A stretch of 56,502 nt of DNA from Actinomycetota bacterium (GTDB lineage Bacteria > Actinomycetota > Actinomycetes > Nanopelagicales > Nanopelagicaceae), in NCBI GenBank assembly GCA_027728065.1, contig JAQBVO010000009.1:1-56502 (forward strand), in the 5' to 3' direction. Below are positions 8,412 to 17,426 of the stretch, piece after piece. Position 1 is the stretch's first letter, and each line of letters begins with the position of its first letter. A program made the translations under genes and the position numbers. The notes under the pieces were generated by a model, which was not told the origin of the DNA, made no database searches, and saw only the letters and a program-made list of their open reading frames with translations.

Positions 8412-8489
8412 ATGGCAGAAGGCGTGTCGAAGGTGCGATGCGCACCGGGTGGTTCTACATTTTTACTATCCGAAGCAGGTCCCAACTAG
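8412..8489 (+). CDS. Possible 25-codon upstream ORF in the phoH leader
   Basis: ATG 8412 opens a 25-codon frame beginning MAEGVSKVRCAPGG and ending at TAG 8489, 27 bases before the phoH start. A TAGATT box at 8401-8406 ends 5 bases before this ATG, so transcription could start at or just after it. There is no similarity I recognise. It may be a chance ORF in the phoH 5' leader. Confidence 0.25.
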   Translation: MAEGVSKVRCAPGGSTFLLSEAGPN

Positions 8490-8516
8490 TACAACTTAAA
8501 TCGAGGAGCTCACCCA

Positions 8517-9833
8517 TTGGCTTCTAAGAGTCCAAACGGTAAGAAGACCTTTGTTTTAGATACCAGTGTTTTGCTGGCAGATCCTGGTGCGCTCTATAAA
8601 TTTGCAGAGCATGAAGTTATTATTCCAATCGCAGTTATTGGCGAGTTAGAGACAAAACGCGATCACCCCGAACTCGGATACTTTGCCAGAGCCGCCCTTC
8701 GCGCCCTTGATGATCTTCGCATTACTCATGGCCGCTTGGATAAAGCACTGAGAGTTACCCCAGAGGGTGGAACCCTGTCGGTAGAGCTTAATCACAACGA
8801 TCTCTCATCACTACCCCAGGGCTTTTTACGCGATGGCACCAATGATTCACGCATACTTGCAATCGCTAAAAACCTCATGGGCGATGGCAAGCGCGTTGTG
8901 CTCGTTACTAAAGATCTACCGCTGCGAGTGAAGGCATCATCGGTAGGTGTTGAGGCCGAGGAGTATTTAGCCGAACTCGTATCTAGTAGCGGATGGACCG
9001 GCATCGCCGAACTATCTGTCGGCTCTAACGTCATCGATGATCTCTATGCATCCGATCACGCAGATCATGAAGCAGCCCACGAACTCCCTGTTCATACGGG
9101 AGTTGTCCTGCACTCTGATCGTAGTAGCGCACTTGCCCGCGTGACTATCGATAAGCAGTTGAAGTTAGTGCGCGGAGATCGCAGCGCCTTTGGTCTACAT
9201 GGTCGCAGTGCCGAACAACGCATTGCACTAGATCTGCTGCTCGATGAATCTGTTGGCATCGTCTCACTCGGCGGCCGCGCAGGAACTGGAAAATCGGCCC
9301 TTGCCTTGTGCACCGGTCTTGAAGCGGTGATGGAGAAGCGCATCCATAAAAAGGTTTTGGTCTTCCGCCCGCTCTATCCAGTCGGTGGTCAGGAGCTGGG
9401 TTACCTCCCAGGTAGTGAGGGTGAGAAGATGTCGCCCTGGGCCCAGGCCGTCTTTGACACATTGGGCGCCCTGGTGAGCCAGGCGGTCATCGATGAGATC
9501 ATCGCTCGCGGTTTAATCGAGGTTCTGCCGCTGACGCACATCCGCGGCCGCTCGCTGCACGACTCTTTTGTTATCGTCGATGAGGCTCAGTCGTTAGAGC
9601 GTGGAGTTTTATTGACCGTGCTCTCTCGAATAGGCCAGGGCTCGCGCGTGATCCTGACCCATGACGTGGCCCAGCGTGACAACTTGCGGGTTGGGCGTCA
9701 TGATGGCATCGTCGCGGTCGTCGAGACGCTCAAGGGCCACCCGCTCTTTGCCCACGTGACCCTGACCCGTTCAGAGCGATCGCCGATCGCCGCCCTTGTG
9801 ACGCAGATGCTTGAGGGTCCCATCGCTGGATAG
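8517..9833 (+). CDS. PIN-PhoH fusion protein (PhoH2 type)
   Basis: The 438-residue protein joins an N-terminal PIN ribonuclease domain (about 10-150: [12 protein letters not shown] with the first catalytic Asp, and the Asp pair in DGTNDSRIL) to a C-terminal PhoH ATPase (about 225-435: Walker [14 protein letters not shown], Walker [11 protein letters not shown], then [14 protein letters not shown]). Studied PhoH2 proteins unwind and cut RNA using ATP. The start is TTG 8517, preceded by GAGGAG 9-14 bases upstream; no ATG lies near the family start. It follows uppS after a 126-base gap that contains its probable promoter (TAGATT, 8401-8406) and a short upstream ORF. Confidence 0.92.
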   Translation: MASKSPNGKKTFVLDTSVLLADPGALYKFAEHEVIIPIAVIGELETKRDHPELGYFARAALRALDDLRITHGRLDKALRVTPEGGTLSVELNHNDLSSLPQGFLRDGTNDSRILAIAKNLMGDGKRVVLVTKDLPLRVKASSVGVEAEEYLAELVSSSGWTGIAELSVGSNVIDDLYASDHADHEAAHELPVHTGVVLHSDRSSALARVTIDKQLKLVRGDRSAFGLHGRSAEQRIALDLLLDESVGIVSLGGRAGTGKSALALCTGLEAVMEKRIHKKVLVFRPLYPVGGQELGYLPGSEGEKMSPWAQAVFDTLGALVSQAVIDEIIARGLIEVLPLTHIRGRSLHDSFVIVDEAQSLERGVLLTVLSRIGQGSRVILTHDVAQRDNLRVGRHDGIVAVVETLKGHPLFAHVTLTRSERSPIAALVTQMLEGPIAG

Positions 9834-10075
9834 GCCAGAGATAGCCCAAAATCAATCTCACAGTCACATTTCGGATATTTCGGACATTGCCCCATCTGAC
9901 CTGGGCTTTTACTTATCCACAGCGAACTGCCTCTCTGAGAATCTGCGATTTAAGGGGTTTTGAATTTGCCCACCCCACCCCAAGCGGGCAATCTATAGCC
10001 ATTCCCCGCTGTCCATGGAGCCTTATCTCAAGGCCGATTGCTCACGCGCGGGTAAGGGTGAGAGGAAGGGGTCAG
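9834..10075 (+). promoter_or_regulatory. Leader with three serial hairpins before a cell-wall hydrolase gene
   Basis: The 242-base interval has three short stem-loops in a row near its end: AGCGGG/CCCGCT (9983-9988 with 10005-10010), GCCTT/AAGGC (10020-10024 with 10030-10034) and CTCAC/GTGAG (10041-10045 with 10058-10062), the last directly before the AGGAAGG ribosome-binding site. A structured 5' leader is plausible. I could not match it to a known riboswitch class by eye. Confidence 0.35.
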
Positions 10076-10663
10076 ATGAAGCTTCGCGCTAAATACGCAG
10101 CGATCTGGAGCGTGGTCGCCGCCATGCTCGCTCTGAGCTCTGCCCTGCCAAGCGCATATGGCCTTGAGTTTCCTATGACAACTAGTATCGAGCTAGAGAT
10201 CGATACTAAGGCTCTCTCTGCAAATCAGATTCCTGCCTTCACTGCAGCCGCGCTCTATGGATCGATCGATCTGGCCGAGACCCCCATCGGGGCGATTTTT
10301 TCAAGTGAGATGGCCTTGGTCTCATCGATGAGCCTGCAAGTTGAGATGGCTAGAACAATCGAGGGTGCCAAAACCGTTGCTCTAAATATTCTTACGCAGG
10401 AGTATGGAATGAATCAGGCGCAGTTTGAATGTCTGGATAAGCTTTTTACGAGAGAGAGTCACTGGAACTATAAGGCGCGCAATCCTCGCACCGGTGCCCA
10501 TGGAATCCCCCAGGCACTTCCAGCCGAGAGGATGGAGATCATCGCCGATGACTGGCGCCACAATCCAGTGACACAGATTCGTTGGGGACTTCGCTACATC
10601 ACGATTCGCTATGAGACCCCATGCAAAGCCTGGTCTAAGTTTCAACGCAGTAACTACTACTAA
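10076..10663 (+). CDS. Secreted lysozyme-fold (transglycosylase-like) protein
   Basis: A 195-residue protein with a signal peptide (basic MKLRAK, hydrophobic AAIWSVVAAMLALSSAL, then A-Y-G as a likely cleavage region) and a C-terminal lysozyme-like domain from about residue 115. That domain contains FECLDKLFTRESHWNYKA, where the Glu of RESHWN matches the catalytic Glu of SLT/Rpf-like folds, plus TGAHGIPQALPA and a WGLRYI segment. This matches actinobacterial transglycosylase or aggregation-promoting-factor-like proteins that act on peptidoglycan. ATG 10076 follows a good AGGAAGGGG site. The preceding leader is structured (see 9834-10075). Confidence 0.85.
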   Translation: MKLRAKYAAIWSVVAAMLALSSALPSAYGLEFPMTTSIELEIDTKALSANQIPAFTAAALYGSIDLAETPIGAIFSSEMALVSSMSLQVEMARTIEGAKTVALNILTQEYGMNQAQFECLDKLFTRESHWNYKARNPRTGAHGIPQALPAERMEIIADDWRHNPVTQIRWGLRYITIRYETPCKAWSKFQRSNYY

Positions 10664-10680
10664 AGCCTGCGCCTTTTAAC

Positions 10681-12333
10681 TTAGTGCGGTCCTGATTTAA
10701 TCGTTAGCGGTGTGCTTGTCGATGCAAAGAAGTCATTGCCCTTGTCATCGATAACGATAAAGGCTGGGAAATCTACAACATCGATCTTCCAGACCGCCTC
10801 CATTCCAAGCTCTTCAAAATCTAAAAGCTCAACGCGCTTGATGCACTCCAGAGCAAGTCGGGCCGCTGGCCCTCCGACCGAGCCAAGATAGAAACCACCA
10901 TGGCTCTTGCAGGCATCAGTTACCTGCTGAGAGCGATTTCCCTTGGCGAGCATGACCAATGAACCGCCTTTGGATTGTAAGTATTCAACGTATGAATCCA
11001 TGCGACCGGCGGTAGTTGGACCAAAGGAGCCCGATGTATAACCGGCAGGTGTTTTTGCAGGTCCTGCGTAATAGATCGCGTACTTCTTTAAATACTCAGG
11101 CATTGCAGCGCCGTTATCGATCATCTCTTTAATCTTCGCGTGTGCTAAATCTCGGGCAACGACCAGAGTGCCAGTTAATGAGAGCCGTGTTTTAACGCGA
11201 TGTTTGGAGAGCTCGGCGCGGATGTGATCCATGGATTGATTTAAATCAATGGCGACAACGCCATCATCTAGATGCACATCGGTAGTCTCGGGAAGAAAGT
11301 GGGCCGGATCGCGCTCTAGCTCTTCAAGAAAGATCCCCTCTTTAGTGATCTTGGCCTTGGCCTGGCGATCGGCAGAGCATGAGACGGCGATGGAGATCGG
11401 CAGAGATGCACCGTGGCGGGGTAGACGTATAACGCGGACATCGTGGCAGAAATACTTGCCGCCAAACTGTGCGCCGATTCCAAGGCTTCTGGTGAGTTCA
11501 AGAACCTCTTTTTCAAGATCTAGATCTCTAAAGCCATGGCCAGTTGCCGCATCACCTGATGTTGGAAGTGAATCTAAATACTTAGTACTAGCCAGCTTTG
11601 CCGTTTTAACAGTGTGCTCGGCAGTTGTACCTCCGATGACAATTGCAAGGTGATAGGGAGGGCAGGCCGCCGTTCCGATAGAGCGTAGTTTCTCATCCAA
11701 CCAGTTGATAAAAGAGGTCGGATTTAAAATCGCCTTAGTCTCTTGATATAAAAATGATTTATTAGCGCTGCCGCCACCTTTGGCGATAAATAAGAAGTTG
11801 TATTCATCGGCATGCTCGCTATCGGCATAAATCTCAATCTGGGCGGGCAGGTTGTTACCCGTATTTTTCTCCTGCCACGTTGTAATCGGCGCCATCTGCG
11901 AATATCGCAGATTCAACGTGGTAAAGGCATCGTAGATTCCTTGGGAGATTGCGATCTCATCATTTGCCGTAGTTAAAACATGTTGACCCTTTTTCCCCAT
12001 CACAATTGCAGTGCCGGTGTCTTGGCACATAGGCAGGATTCCACCGGCCGATATATTGGCGTTTTTTAAAAGATCGGTAGCGACAAAGCGATCGTTGGGG
12101 GATGCCTCTGGATCTTTAATAATCTGGGCTAACTGTTCTAAATGTGCTGGGCGCAGATAATGGGAAATATCATGGATAGCCTCTGCCGTTAGTTTCTCTA
12201 AAGCCTGCGGCTCTATCTGTAAAAACTCTTGATCTCCGAGTTGTATAACCCGCACGCCATCGCTGCCGATAAAGCGGTATTTAGTCTGATCTTTGCCAAG
12301 AGGCAGTAGTTGCGAGTATGAAAAGTTTGGCAT
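10681..12333 (-). CDS. fum: Fumarate hydratase, class I (iron-sulfur)
   Basis: The 550-residue enzyme interconverts fumarate and malate in the TCA cycle. It is the single-chain class I type: an N-terminal part with the first cluster cysteine in [15 protein letters not shown], a second in [21 protein letters not shown], and a C-terminal beta domain with [20 protein letters not shown]. Class I enzymes carry an oxygen-sensitive 4Fe-4S cluster. ATG 12333 begins [13 protein letters not shown], the normal start; upstream frame belongs to xseB. It lies 5 bases after the xseB stop, so xseA-xseB-fum form an operon. Confidence 0.94.
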   Translation of the reverse strand: MPNFSYSQLLPLGKDQTKYRFIGSDGVRVIQLGDQEFLQIEPQALEKLTAEAIHDISHYLRPAHLEQLAQIIKDPEASPNDRFVATDLLKNANISAGGILPMCQDTGTAIVMGKKGQHVLTTANDEIAISQGIYDAFTTLNLRYSQMAPITTWQEKNTGNNLPAQIEIYADSEHADEYNFLFIAKGGGSANKSFLYQETKAILNPTSFINWLDEKLRSIGTAACPPYHLAIVIGGTTAEHTVKTAKLASTKYLDSLPTSGDAATGHGFRDLDLEKEVLELTRSLGIGAQFGGKYFCHDVRVIRLPRHGASLPISIAVSCSADRQAKAKITKEGIFLEELERDPAHFLPETTDVHLDDGVVAIDLNQSMDHIRAELSKHRVKTRLSLTGTLVVARDLAHAKIKEMIDNGAAMPEYLKKYAIYYAGPAKTPAGYTSGSFGPTTAGRMDSYVEYLQSKGGSLVMLAKGNRSQQVTDACKSHGGFYLGSVGGPAARLALECIKRVELLDFEELGMEAVWKIDVVDFPAFIVIDDKGNDFFASTSTPLTIKSGPH

Positions 12334-12338
12334 TGTGG

Positions 12339-12527
12339 TTACGGCTTGGCCGCATCTAACTTCTTTTTTGCGCCATCGAGCCACTCCTGGCAGATTTTTG
12401 CTAATACTTCTCCGCGCTCCCATAGCTTGAGCGACTCCTCTAGCGTTGCACTGCCTGCTTCTAGCGCTGCAACTACCTCTGCTAACTCATCGCGCGCGGT
12501 TTCGTATGAAATGCTCTTATCAACCAT
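12339..12527 (-). CDS. xseB: Exodeoxyribonuclease VII small subunit
   Basis: The 62-residue protein has the XseB pattern [33 protein letters not shown], two helices that bind the large subunit. With XseA it forms exonuclease VII, which degrades single-stranded DNA from both ends. It starts 9 bases after xseA and ends 5 bases before the fumarase start. Confidence 0.95.
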   Translation of the reverse strand: MVDKSISYETARDELAEVVAALEAGSATLEESLKLWERGEVLAKICQEWLDGAKKKLDAAKP

Positions 12528-12536
12528 GGGATAAAT

Positions 12537-13751
12537 CTACTCCTTCACCGTATTGGCAGTCACTGTGGCATTGGTCTCGCCCTTTGCTAAACGCAGATGC
12601 AGTAAATCTCCAACCTTTAACGCTCTGGCATCGCGCGCAATCTGACCATTTGCTAACTGCACGAGCGAATAGCCACGATCTAATGTGGCCTGAGGCGACA
12701 ATGTACGTATGCGGGCTTTAATGCCAACGAGCTCTTCTTTAGCTAACTTTAACTGGCTACCAAAACTGCGATAGGACCTATCGCGCAGAGCCAGGATGAT
12801 CTCGGCGCGAGAAGTAATCAATAGATGTGGATCTTTCATTACTGGTCGCTCTTTCAAATTAGTAATCCTTGCAAACTCTAAATCGATTAGATTAATTAAC
12901 TTTCGACGGGCGCGATCTCGCAGGCCAGAGATCAACTCAATCTCTTCGCGAATATCTGGCACGACGTGTTTGGCCGCATCGGTCGGTGTGGATGCACGAA
13001 AGTCGGCGACAAGATCTAAGAGTGGTGAATCCTTTTCATGGCCAATGGCGCTAACTATCGGTGTTAGACAGGATGCGGCAAGGCGCACCAAAGACTCATC
13101 GCTAAAGGGCAGTAAATCCTCAAATGATCCGCCACCACGAGTAATGATGATGACATCGACATCGCTATCTGCCTCTAATTCGCGCAGAGCGGCAGATACT
13201 TCGGCTACAGCCGCTGCGCCTTGGACCGTGACCTCGCGGATTTCAAAGAGGACGCTTGGCCAACGCCGCTTTGCGTTTTCAACAACATCTCTCTCGGCAT
13301 CGGTATTGCGACCACAGATGAGACCGACCCTCTTTGGCAAGAGCGGCAGTTTGATCTTTCTGCCTATATCAAATAGACCTTCGGTAGCTAAGAGTGTTTT
13401 CAACGCCTCTAACCTGGCTAGTAGTTCACCGACACCGACCTGCCTGATTTCGCGCGCAGAAAAAGTCAGTGAACCGTTTTTCGTGTACCAACTTGGCTTT
13501 GCATAGATAACAACGCGAGCATTTGCAGGCAGTGGTTTCACTGCGGCAATAACCGATTTATGACACATCACCGACAGGGAGATATCTTCACTAGCATCGC
13601 GCAGACGGATAAAGGCCATCACTCCACTGCGTTCATTGAGTTCACTGATTTCACCTTCGACCCAAATTGGACCTAAACGTTCGACATACTCTTTAATCGC
13701 TTCACTGACTACCTTGACCGTTGCAGGGGCCTGACTTGAAGTTTCGAACAT
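12537..13751 (-). CDS. xseA: Exodeoxyribonuclease VII large subunit
   Basis: The 404-residue subunit has an N-terminal OB-fold domain (about residues 5-100, WVEGEISELNERSGVMAFIRLRD) and the catalytic domain with RVGLICGRNTDAERDVV, IIITRGGGSFEDLLPFSDE and AIGHEKDSPLLDLVADFRASTPTDAA, all strongly conserved in XseA. A TAGGCT box (13758-13763) ends 6 bases before ATG 13751, with no ribosome-binding site, so the mRNA is likely leaderless. It is divergent from ispH with 25 bases between start codons; neighbours xseB and fum follow. Confidence 0.95.
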   Translation of the reverse strand: MFETSSQAPATVKVVSEAIKEYVERLGPIWVEGEISELNERSGVMAFIRLRDASEDISLSVMCHKSVIAAVKPLPANARVVIYAKPSWYTKNGSLTFSAREIRQVGVGELLARLEALKTLLATEGLFDIGRKIKLPLLPKRVGLICGRNTDAERDVVENAKRRWPSVLFEIREVTVQGAAAVAEVSAALRELEADSDVDVIIITRGGGSFEDLLPFSDESLVRLAASCLTPIVSAIGHEKDSPLLDLVADFRASTPTDAAKHVVPDIREEIELISGLRDRARRKLINLIDLEFARITNLKERPVMKDPHLLITSRAEIILALRDRSYRSFGSQLKLAKEELVGIKARIRTLSPQATLDRGYSLVQLANGQIARDARALKVGDLLHLRLAKGETNATVTANTVKE

Positions 13752-13757
13752 GGGATG

Positions 13758-13770
13758 AGCCTAATAGACT
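13758..13770. promoter_or_regulatory. Back-to-back leaderless promoters of xseA and ispH
   Basis: The 25-base gap between the two start codons holds TAGGCT on the minus strand (13758-13763) and TAGACT on the plus strand (13765-13770), one base apart, each ending 6 bases before its ATG. The two -10 boxes are too close for polymerase to occupy both at once. Transcripts starting at the A of each ATG are inferred, not shown. Confidence 0.6.
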
Positions 13771-13776
13771 CGCCTC

Positions 13777-14733
13777 ATGGCCAAGAGAGTTCTCCTTGCT
13801 GCGCCCCGCGGCTATTGCGCAGGCGTTGATCGCGCCGTCATCACAGTTGAAAAGGCGTTAGCTCTCTATGGCGCACCTGTCTATGTGCGCAAACAGATAG
13901 TTCATAACGTTTACGTCGTTGCTTCATTGGAGGCAAAGGGTGCGATCTTTGTCGATGAGAGCGATGAAGTCCCAGAGGGTAAGACCGTTGTCTTTTCAGC
14001 TCACGGAGTTGCACCGAGTGTGCATGCCGAGGCCGCGGCTAGAAATCTCAAAACAATCGATGCAACCTGTCCACTGGTTACAAAGGTCCATCATGAAGTC
14101 CGTCGCTTTGCACAAGAAGATGCCGAGATTTTATTAATCGGTCACCATGGTCATGAAGAGATTGAGGGCACGGCCGGAGAGGCTATTGGACAGGTGCGCG
14201 TTATCGATGGTTTAGATGGTGCACGTACCGTAACTCCTACTCCTGGGAAAAAATTAGTCTGGCTTTCACAGACCACATTAAGTGTTGATGAAACTCTCTC
14301 AGTCGTTGCAATCTTGAAAGAGCGCTTTCCAGATATTCAAGATCCACCTAGTGATGACATCTGTTATGCAACACAGAATCGACAGGAGGCGATCAAAACC
14401 ATTGCCGCTCAGGCGGATTTAGTAATTGTGGTTGGATCCCAAAACTCTTCTAACTCGGTGCGCTTGGCCGAGGTCGCCCTTGAATATGGGGCTAAGGCGG
14501 CGCACTTAGTCGATTACGCCCAAGAGATTCAAGAGCACTGGCTAGATGCAGTGGAGACAATTGGATTAACAAGCGGTGCATCGGTACCTGAAATCCTGGT
14601 CGATGGAGTATTGAGCTGGCTAGCCGAGCGCGGCTATGTCGATGTTGAAACGGTAACTGCGATGGAGGAGTCTCTACTCTTTTCTCTGCCAGCAGAGCTG
14701 CGCAGAGATTTAAAGGCGGCGGGCCAGAGTTAA
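13777..14733 (+). CDS. ispH: 4-hydroxy-3-methylbut-2-enyl diphosphate reductase
   Basis: The 318-residue IspH (LytB) carries out the last step of the MEP pathway, giving IPP and DMAPP. The three cluster cysteines are visible: [22 protein letters not shown] and [11 protein letters not shown]. The conserved His in VFSAHGVAP and His-Glu in [10 protein letters not shown] are also present. ATG 13777 lies 6 bases after TAGACT (13765-13770). The product feeds the prenyl transferase encoded at 7614-8390. It is divergent from xseA, a common actinobacterial neighbourhood. Confidence 0.96.
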   Translation: MAKRVLLAAPRGYCAGVDRAVITVEKALALYGAPVYVRKQIVHNVYVVASLEAKGAIFVDESDEVPEGKTVVFSAHGVAPSVHAEAAARNLKTIDATCPLVTKVHHEVRRFAQEDAEILLIGHHGHEEIEGTAGEAIGQVRVIDGLDGARTVTPTPGKKLVWLSQTTLSVDETLSVVAILKERFPDIQDPPSDDICYATQNRQEAIKTIAAQADLVIVVGSQNSSNSVRLAEVALEYGAKAAHLVDYAQEIQEHWLDAVETIGLTSGASVPEILVDGVLSWLAERGYVDVETVTAMEESLLFSLPAELRRDLKAAGQS

Positions 14734-15141
14734 CTAACTTCTGGCTTTAGATGGCCGCTTCTTTGCCTTAGCGTTAAGAAAGATATACCAGCCATAGATC
14801 GCGCCGATAATTAAAAACGGCGCTTCGCTGGCAAGGGCTGCGACAAGGCCGATAGCGATGCGCGAGAGTGAGAAGCCCTCCAGAATTAGGATCCACAAGA
14901 GTGTATTCGCGGCAAAGGCTAAGGGCGGGGTAACGGTTGCAACATATGTTGTTCCAGGCCGTCCGTAACGGATGCCACCGTAAAAAGATGCCAGAAGAAC
15001 CACGCCGGTAATAACGCCGACGCCTTGGCGCAGCCAGAGTTCGATAAAAGTAAAAAAGCCGATGAAGAAACTCTGCAGCACAACTATGCCCTGCTTCTTT
15101 AAGCCTGGTCCTGTAATAGCAATCCTGCTGCGCTTACTCAT
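14734..15141 (-). CDS. Small membrane protein, DUF6542-like
   Basis: The 135-residue protein has four predicted membrane helices between a basic N-terminus (MSKRSR) and a lysine/arginine-rich tail (NAKAKKRPSKARS). Its pattern (GVGVITGVVLLASFYGGIRYG, then a PPLAFAANTLL helix) and its place between ispH and rmuC match small actinobacterial membrane proteins classed as DUF6542; I am only moderately sure of that label. Function is unknown. The start directly abuts the rmuC stop, so the pair is an operon, and its stop abuts that of ispH on the other strand. Confidence 0.65.
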   Translation of the reverse strand: MSKRSRIAITGPGLKKQGIVVLQSFFIGFFTFIELWLRQGVGVITGVVLLASFYGGIRYGRPGTTYVATVTPPLAFAANTLLWILILEGFSLSRIAIGLVAALASEAPFLIIGAIYGWYIFLNAKAKKRPSKARS

Positions 15142-16296
15142 CTATTCATCCTCTTGCCTAACCTCTTCGGCATCGATGAAATCATCATCGCCATCAATCT
15201 CATCGTTCTTTAACTCTCGCACCGCACCAGGGGCCTCTGGATATTCAATAGCGAGTTTATCTTTATCCCCGCTTACTCCCAAGTTATGAATACGACGGGC
15301 AGGGCTAAGAACCGTCTTTTCAGCCGTTGGAACTAGATCCTCATAGGCCTTAGATGTCGATGTAATCGCTCTTCCAACGGCGACGATCTTGGTGTGGAGC
15401 AGAGTAATGTTTTTTAAGAAGGTACTAGCAACTCTTTGAATCTCATCGGCATTTTCGGCTAATTTATTGCGTGTAAAGATATAGCCGACTGTGCGCAGCA
15501 TCGCCATCATCGATGTTGGCGTAGCAATCGTAACTCCCACTTTAAAGGCCTTTTCAAGGGCCATGGGATCTAAGCGCAGCGCTTCGGATAGGAGGGTTTC
15601 GAAGGGAACAAAGAGAACAACGAAATCAGGCGAGCCTTGAGATTTGTGATAGCCCCGCTTTGCAAGTGCATCTACATGTTTGAGCAGATCCTTGGTGTGC
15701 TGTTGTAATAAATCATCGCGATTACTCTCATTGGCTGAATCAAATGCCTCAATGAAGCGATCAAATGGAAATTTAGAGTCGATAAAGATCTGACTGCCAC
15801 CAGGCATTTTCACGGTGATATCTGGGATACCCGATGAATCGGAGTCGGTTGTAGATTTCTGGCGGAAATATTCCTGCCCTTCACGAAGACCGGCCGCCTG
15901 TAAGAGCAGCTCTAACTGCGCCTCGCCAAACTTTCCGCGGGTTTGATTATTAGATAGCGCTCCAGCGATCTTTTTAGTCTCATCAAATATAGATTCAGAG
16001 GCACGGCGCATCTCAAGGATAGTTGTGTTGAGCACGGCCTCGGCCTCGGTGCGGATTCGATTGGCCTCATGAGATTGTGTGCGCAGTTTTTCAACCGAAT
16101 CTTTCACTGCGTTAAGTTCGGCATTTAACTTAAGGGCCGATTCACTTTTATTACGCTCAGTGGATAACTGTGACTTGTAATCATCGAGCAGGGCGCGATC
16201 GGCAACCGATCCTGTGGTTTTGAGGGCGCGGAGCAAGTAGCCAATCGCAGCTCCGGCGATTAGGCCAATGAGAAGTGTCACTATGTATACGGGCAT
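15142..16296 (-). CDS. rmuC: DNA recombination protein RmuC
   Basis: The 384-residue protein has an N-terminal membrane helix (VTLLIGLIAGAAIGYLLRAL), a coiled coil (about residues 35-105), then the nuclease-like domain with GKFGEAQLELLLQAAGL, DITVKMPGGSQIFIDSKFPFDRF and VVLFVPFETLLSEAL, the RmuC signature with the D-x-K pair of PD-(D/E)XK folds. RmuC limits inversions at short repeats in E. coli. It ends with an acidic tail. The DUF6542-like gene follows with no gap. Confidence 0.94.
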   Translation of the reverse strand: MPVYIVTLLIGLIAGAAIGYLLRALKTTGSVADRALLDDYKSQLSTERNKSESALKLNAELNAVKDSVEKLRTQSHEANRIRTEAEAVLNTTILEMRRASESIFDETKKIAGALSNNQTRGKFGEAQLELLLQAAGLREGQEYFRQKSTTDSDSSGIPDITVKMPGGSQIFIDSKFPFDRFIEAFDSANESNRDDLLQQHTKDLLKHVDALAKRGYHKSQGSPDFVVLFVPFETLLSEALRLDPMALEKAFKVGVTIATPTSMMAMLRTVGYIFTRNKLAENADEIQRVASTFLKNITLLHTKIVAVGRAITSTSKAYEDLVPTAEKTVLSPARRIHNLGVSGDKDKLAIEYPEAPGAVRELKNDEIDGDDDFIDAEEVRQEDE

Positions 16297-16347
16297 GGGG
16301 CTATCGTGGCAGGGGGTACTGACAATTGCCCGTAGGCTCTACCTCTT

Positions 16348-17421
16348 ATGACTTTGTCAATTGGAATCGTCGGCATGCCAAACGTGGGTAAATCCACCCT
16401 CTTTAACGCCCTGACTAAGAACAATGTCCTGGCCGCCAATTACCCCTTTGCAACGATCGAGCCCAACGTTGGAGTCGTAGGCGTACCCGATCCCAGGTTA
16501 GCCGCCCTTGCCACAGTCGTTGGATCCCAAACCCTCTTGCCGGCCGTAGTCTCCTTCGTCGATATCGCTGGAATCGTTAAAGGTGCATCAGAGGGTGCGG
16601 GCCTTGGTAATAAGTTTTTAGCTAATATCCGCGAAACCGATGCGATCTGTCAGGTCATCCGCGTCTTTAGCGATGGCGATGTTATTCACGTCGAAGGCCG
16701 CGTCGATCCGGCGAGTGATATCGAGATTATTAATACCGAATTAGCGCTGGCAGATTTGCAGACGATTGAAAAGGCGCTACCACGTATTGAAAAAGAGGCG
16801 CGCGTGCACAAAGAGCGCCAACAGCTTCTAGATGCCGTGAAAGAGGCCGAGGCCGTGCTCAATACCGGCAAGGCGTTATCCAGTAGCGCAGTGGATTTAG
16901 CACTCATTGCAGATCTACACCTATTAACGGCTAAACCATTTCTCTATCTCTTTAACGTCGATGCACCAGAGTTAAATGATCAAGGGCTGCGTGCCAAACT
17001 ATCGGCACTGGTTGCACCGGCCGAGGCGATCTTTCTAGATGTAAAGACTGAGGCAGAGTTAGCCGAACTTAGCGATGAGGATGCACTCGAACTCTTGCAA
17101 TCTATCGGTCTTCAAGAGCCAGGCCTTGCAACGCTGGCCCACGTTGGCTTTCGTACCTTAGGTTTGCAGACATATTTAACTGCCGGACCTAAAGAGGTTC
17201 GCGCATGGACGATTCATAAAGGTGATACCGCACCGATTGCTGCAGGAGTTATCCATACCGATTTCCAAAAGGGTTTTATTAAGGCCGAGATAGTTTCCTA
17301 CGATAATTTAATTGCAGCCGGTTCGATGGCCGAGGCAAAGGCAAAGGGCAAAGTCCGCATGGAGGGCAAGGAGTACGTCATGCAAGATGGCGATGTCGTT
17401 GAGTTTAGGTTCAACGTTTAA
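16348..17421 (+). CDS. ychF: Redox-regulated ATPase YchF (Obg family)
   Basis: The 357-residue P-loop protein has G1 [16 protein letters not shown]3 [20 protein letters not shown], a central helical insertion and the C-terminal TGS domain ending [13 protein letters not shown]. The NxxE replacement of NKxD (LFNVDAPE) is the reason YchF prefers ATP over GTP. It binds ribosomes and affects stress responses and translation fidelity. It converges with the aminotransferase gene, whose stop is 6 bases away. Confidence 0.95.
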   Translation: MTLSIGIVGMPNVGKSTLFNALTKNNVLAANYPFATIEPNVGVVGVPDPRLAALATVVGSQTLLPAVVSFVDIAGIVKGASEGAGLGNKFLANIRETDAICQVIRVFSDGDVIHVEGRVDPASDIEIINTELALADLQTIEKALPRIEKEARVHKERQQLLDAVKEAEAVLNTGKALSSSAVDLALIADLHLLTAKPFLYLFNVDAPELNDQGLRAKLSALVAPAEAIFLDVKTEAELAELSDEDALELLQSIGLQEPGLATLAHVGFRTLGLQTYLTAGPKEVRAWTIHKGDTAPIAAGVIHTDFQKGFIKAEIVSYDNLIAAGSMAEAKAKGKVRMEGKEYVMQDGDVVEFRFNV

Positions 17422-17426
17422 TCTTT

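Noticed and set aside
9913-9921. Perfect DnaA-box sequence TTATCCACA upstream of the lysozyme-fold gene
   Set aside because: A single 9-base match is expected by chance about once in a window this size counting both strands, and there is no cluster of boxes or AT-rich unwinding region that would suggest an origin.
9834-10075. Cyclic di-AMP (ydaO) riboswitch before the wall-hydrolase gene
   Set aside because: The gene context fits, but I could not place the conserved core of this class in the sequence, so I list only a structured leader.
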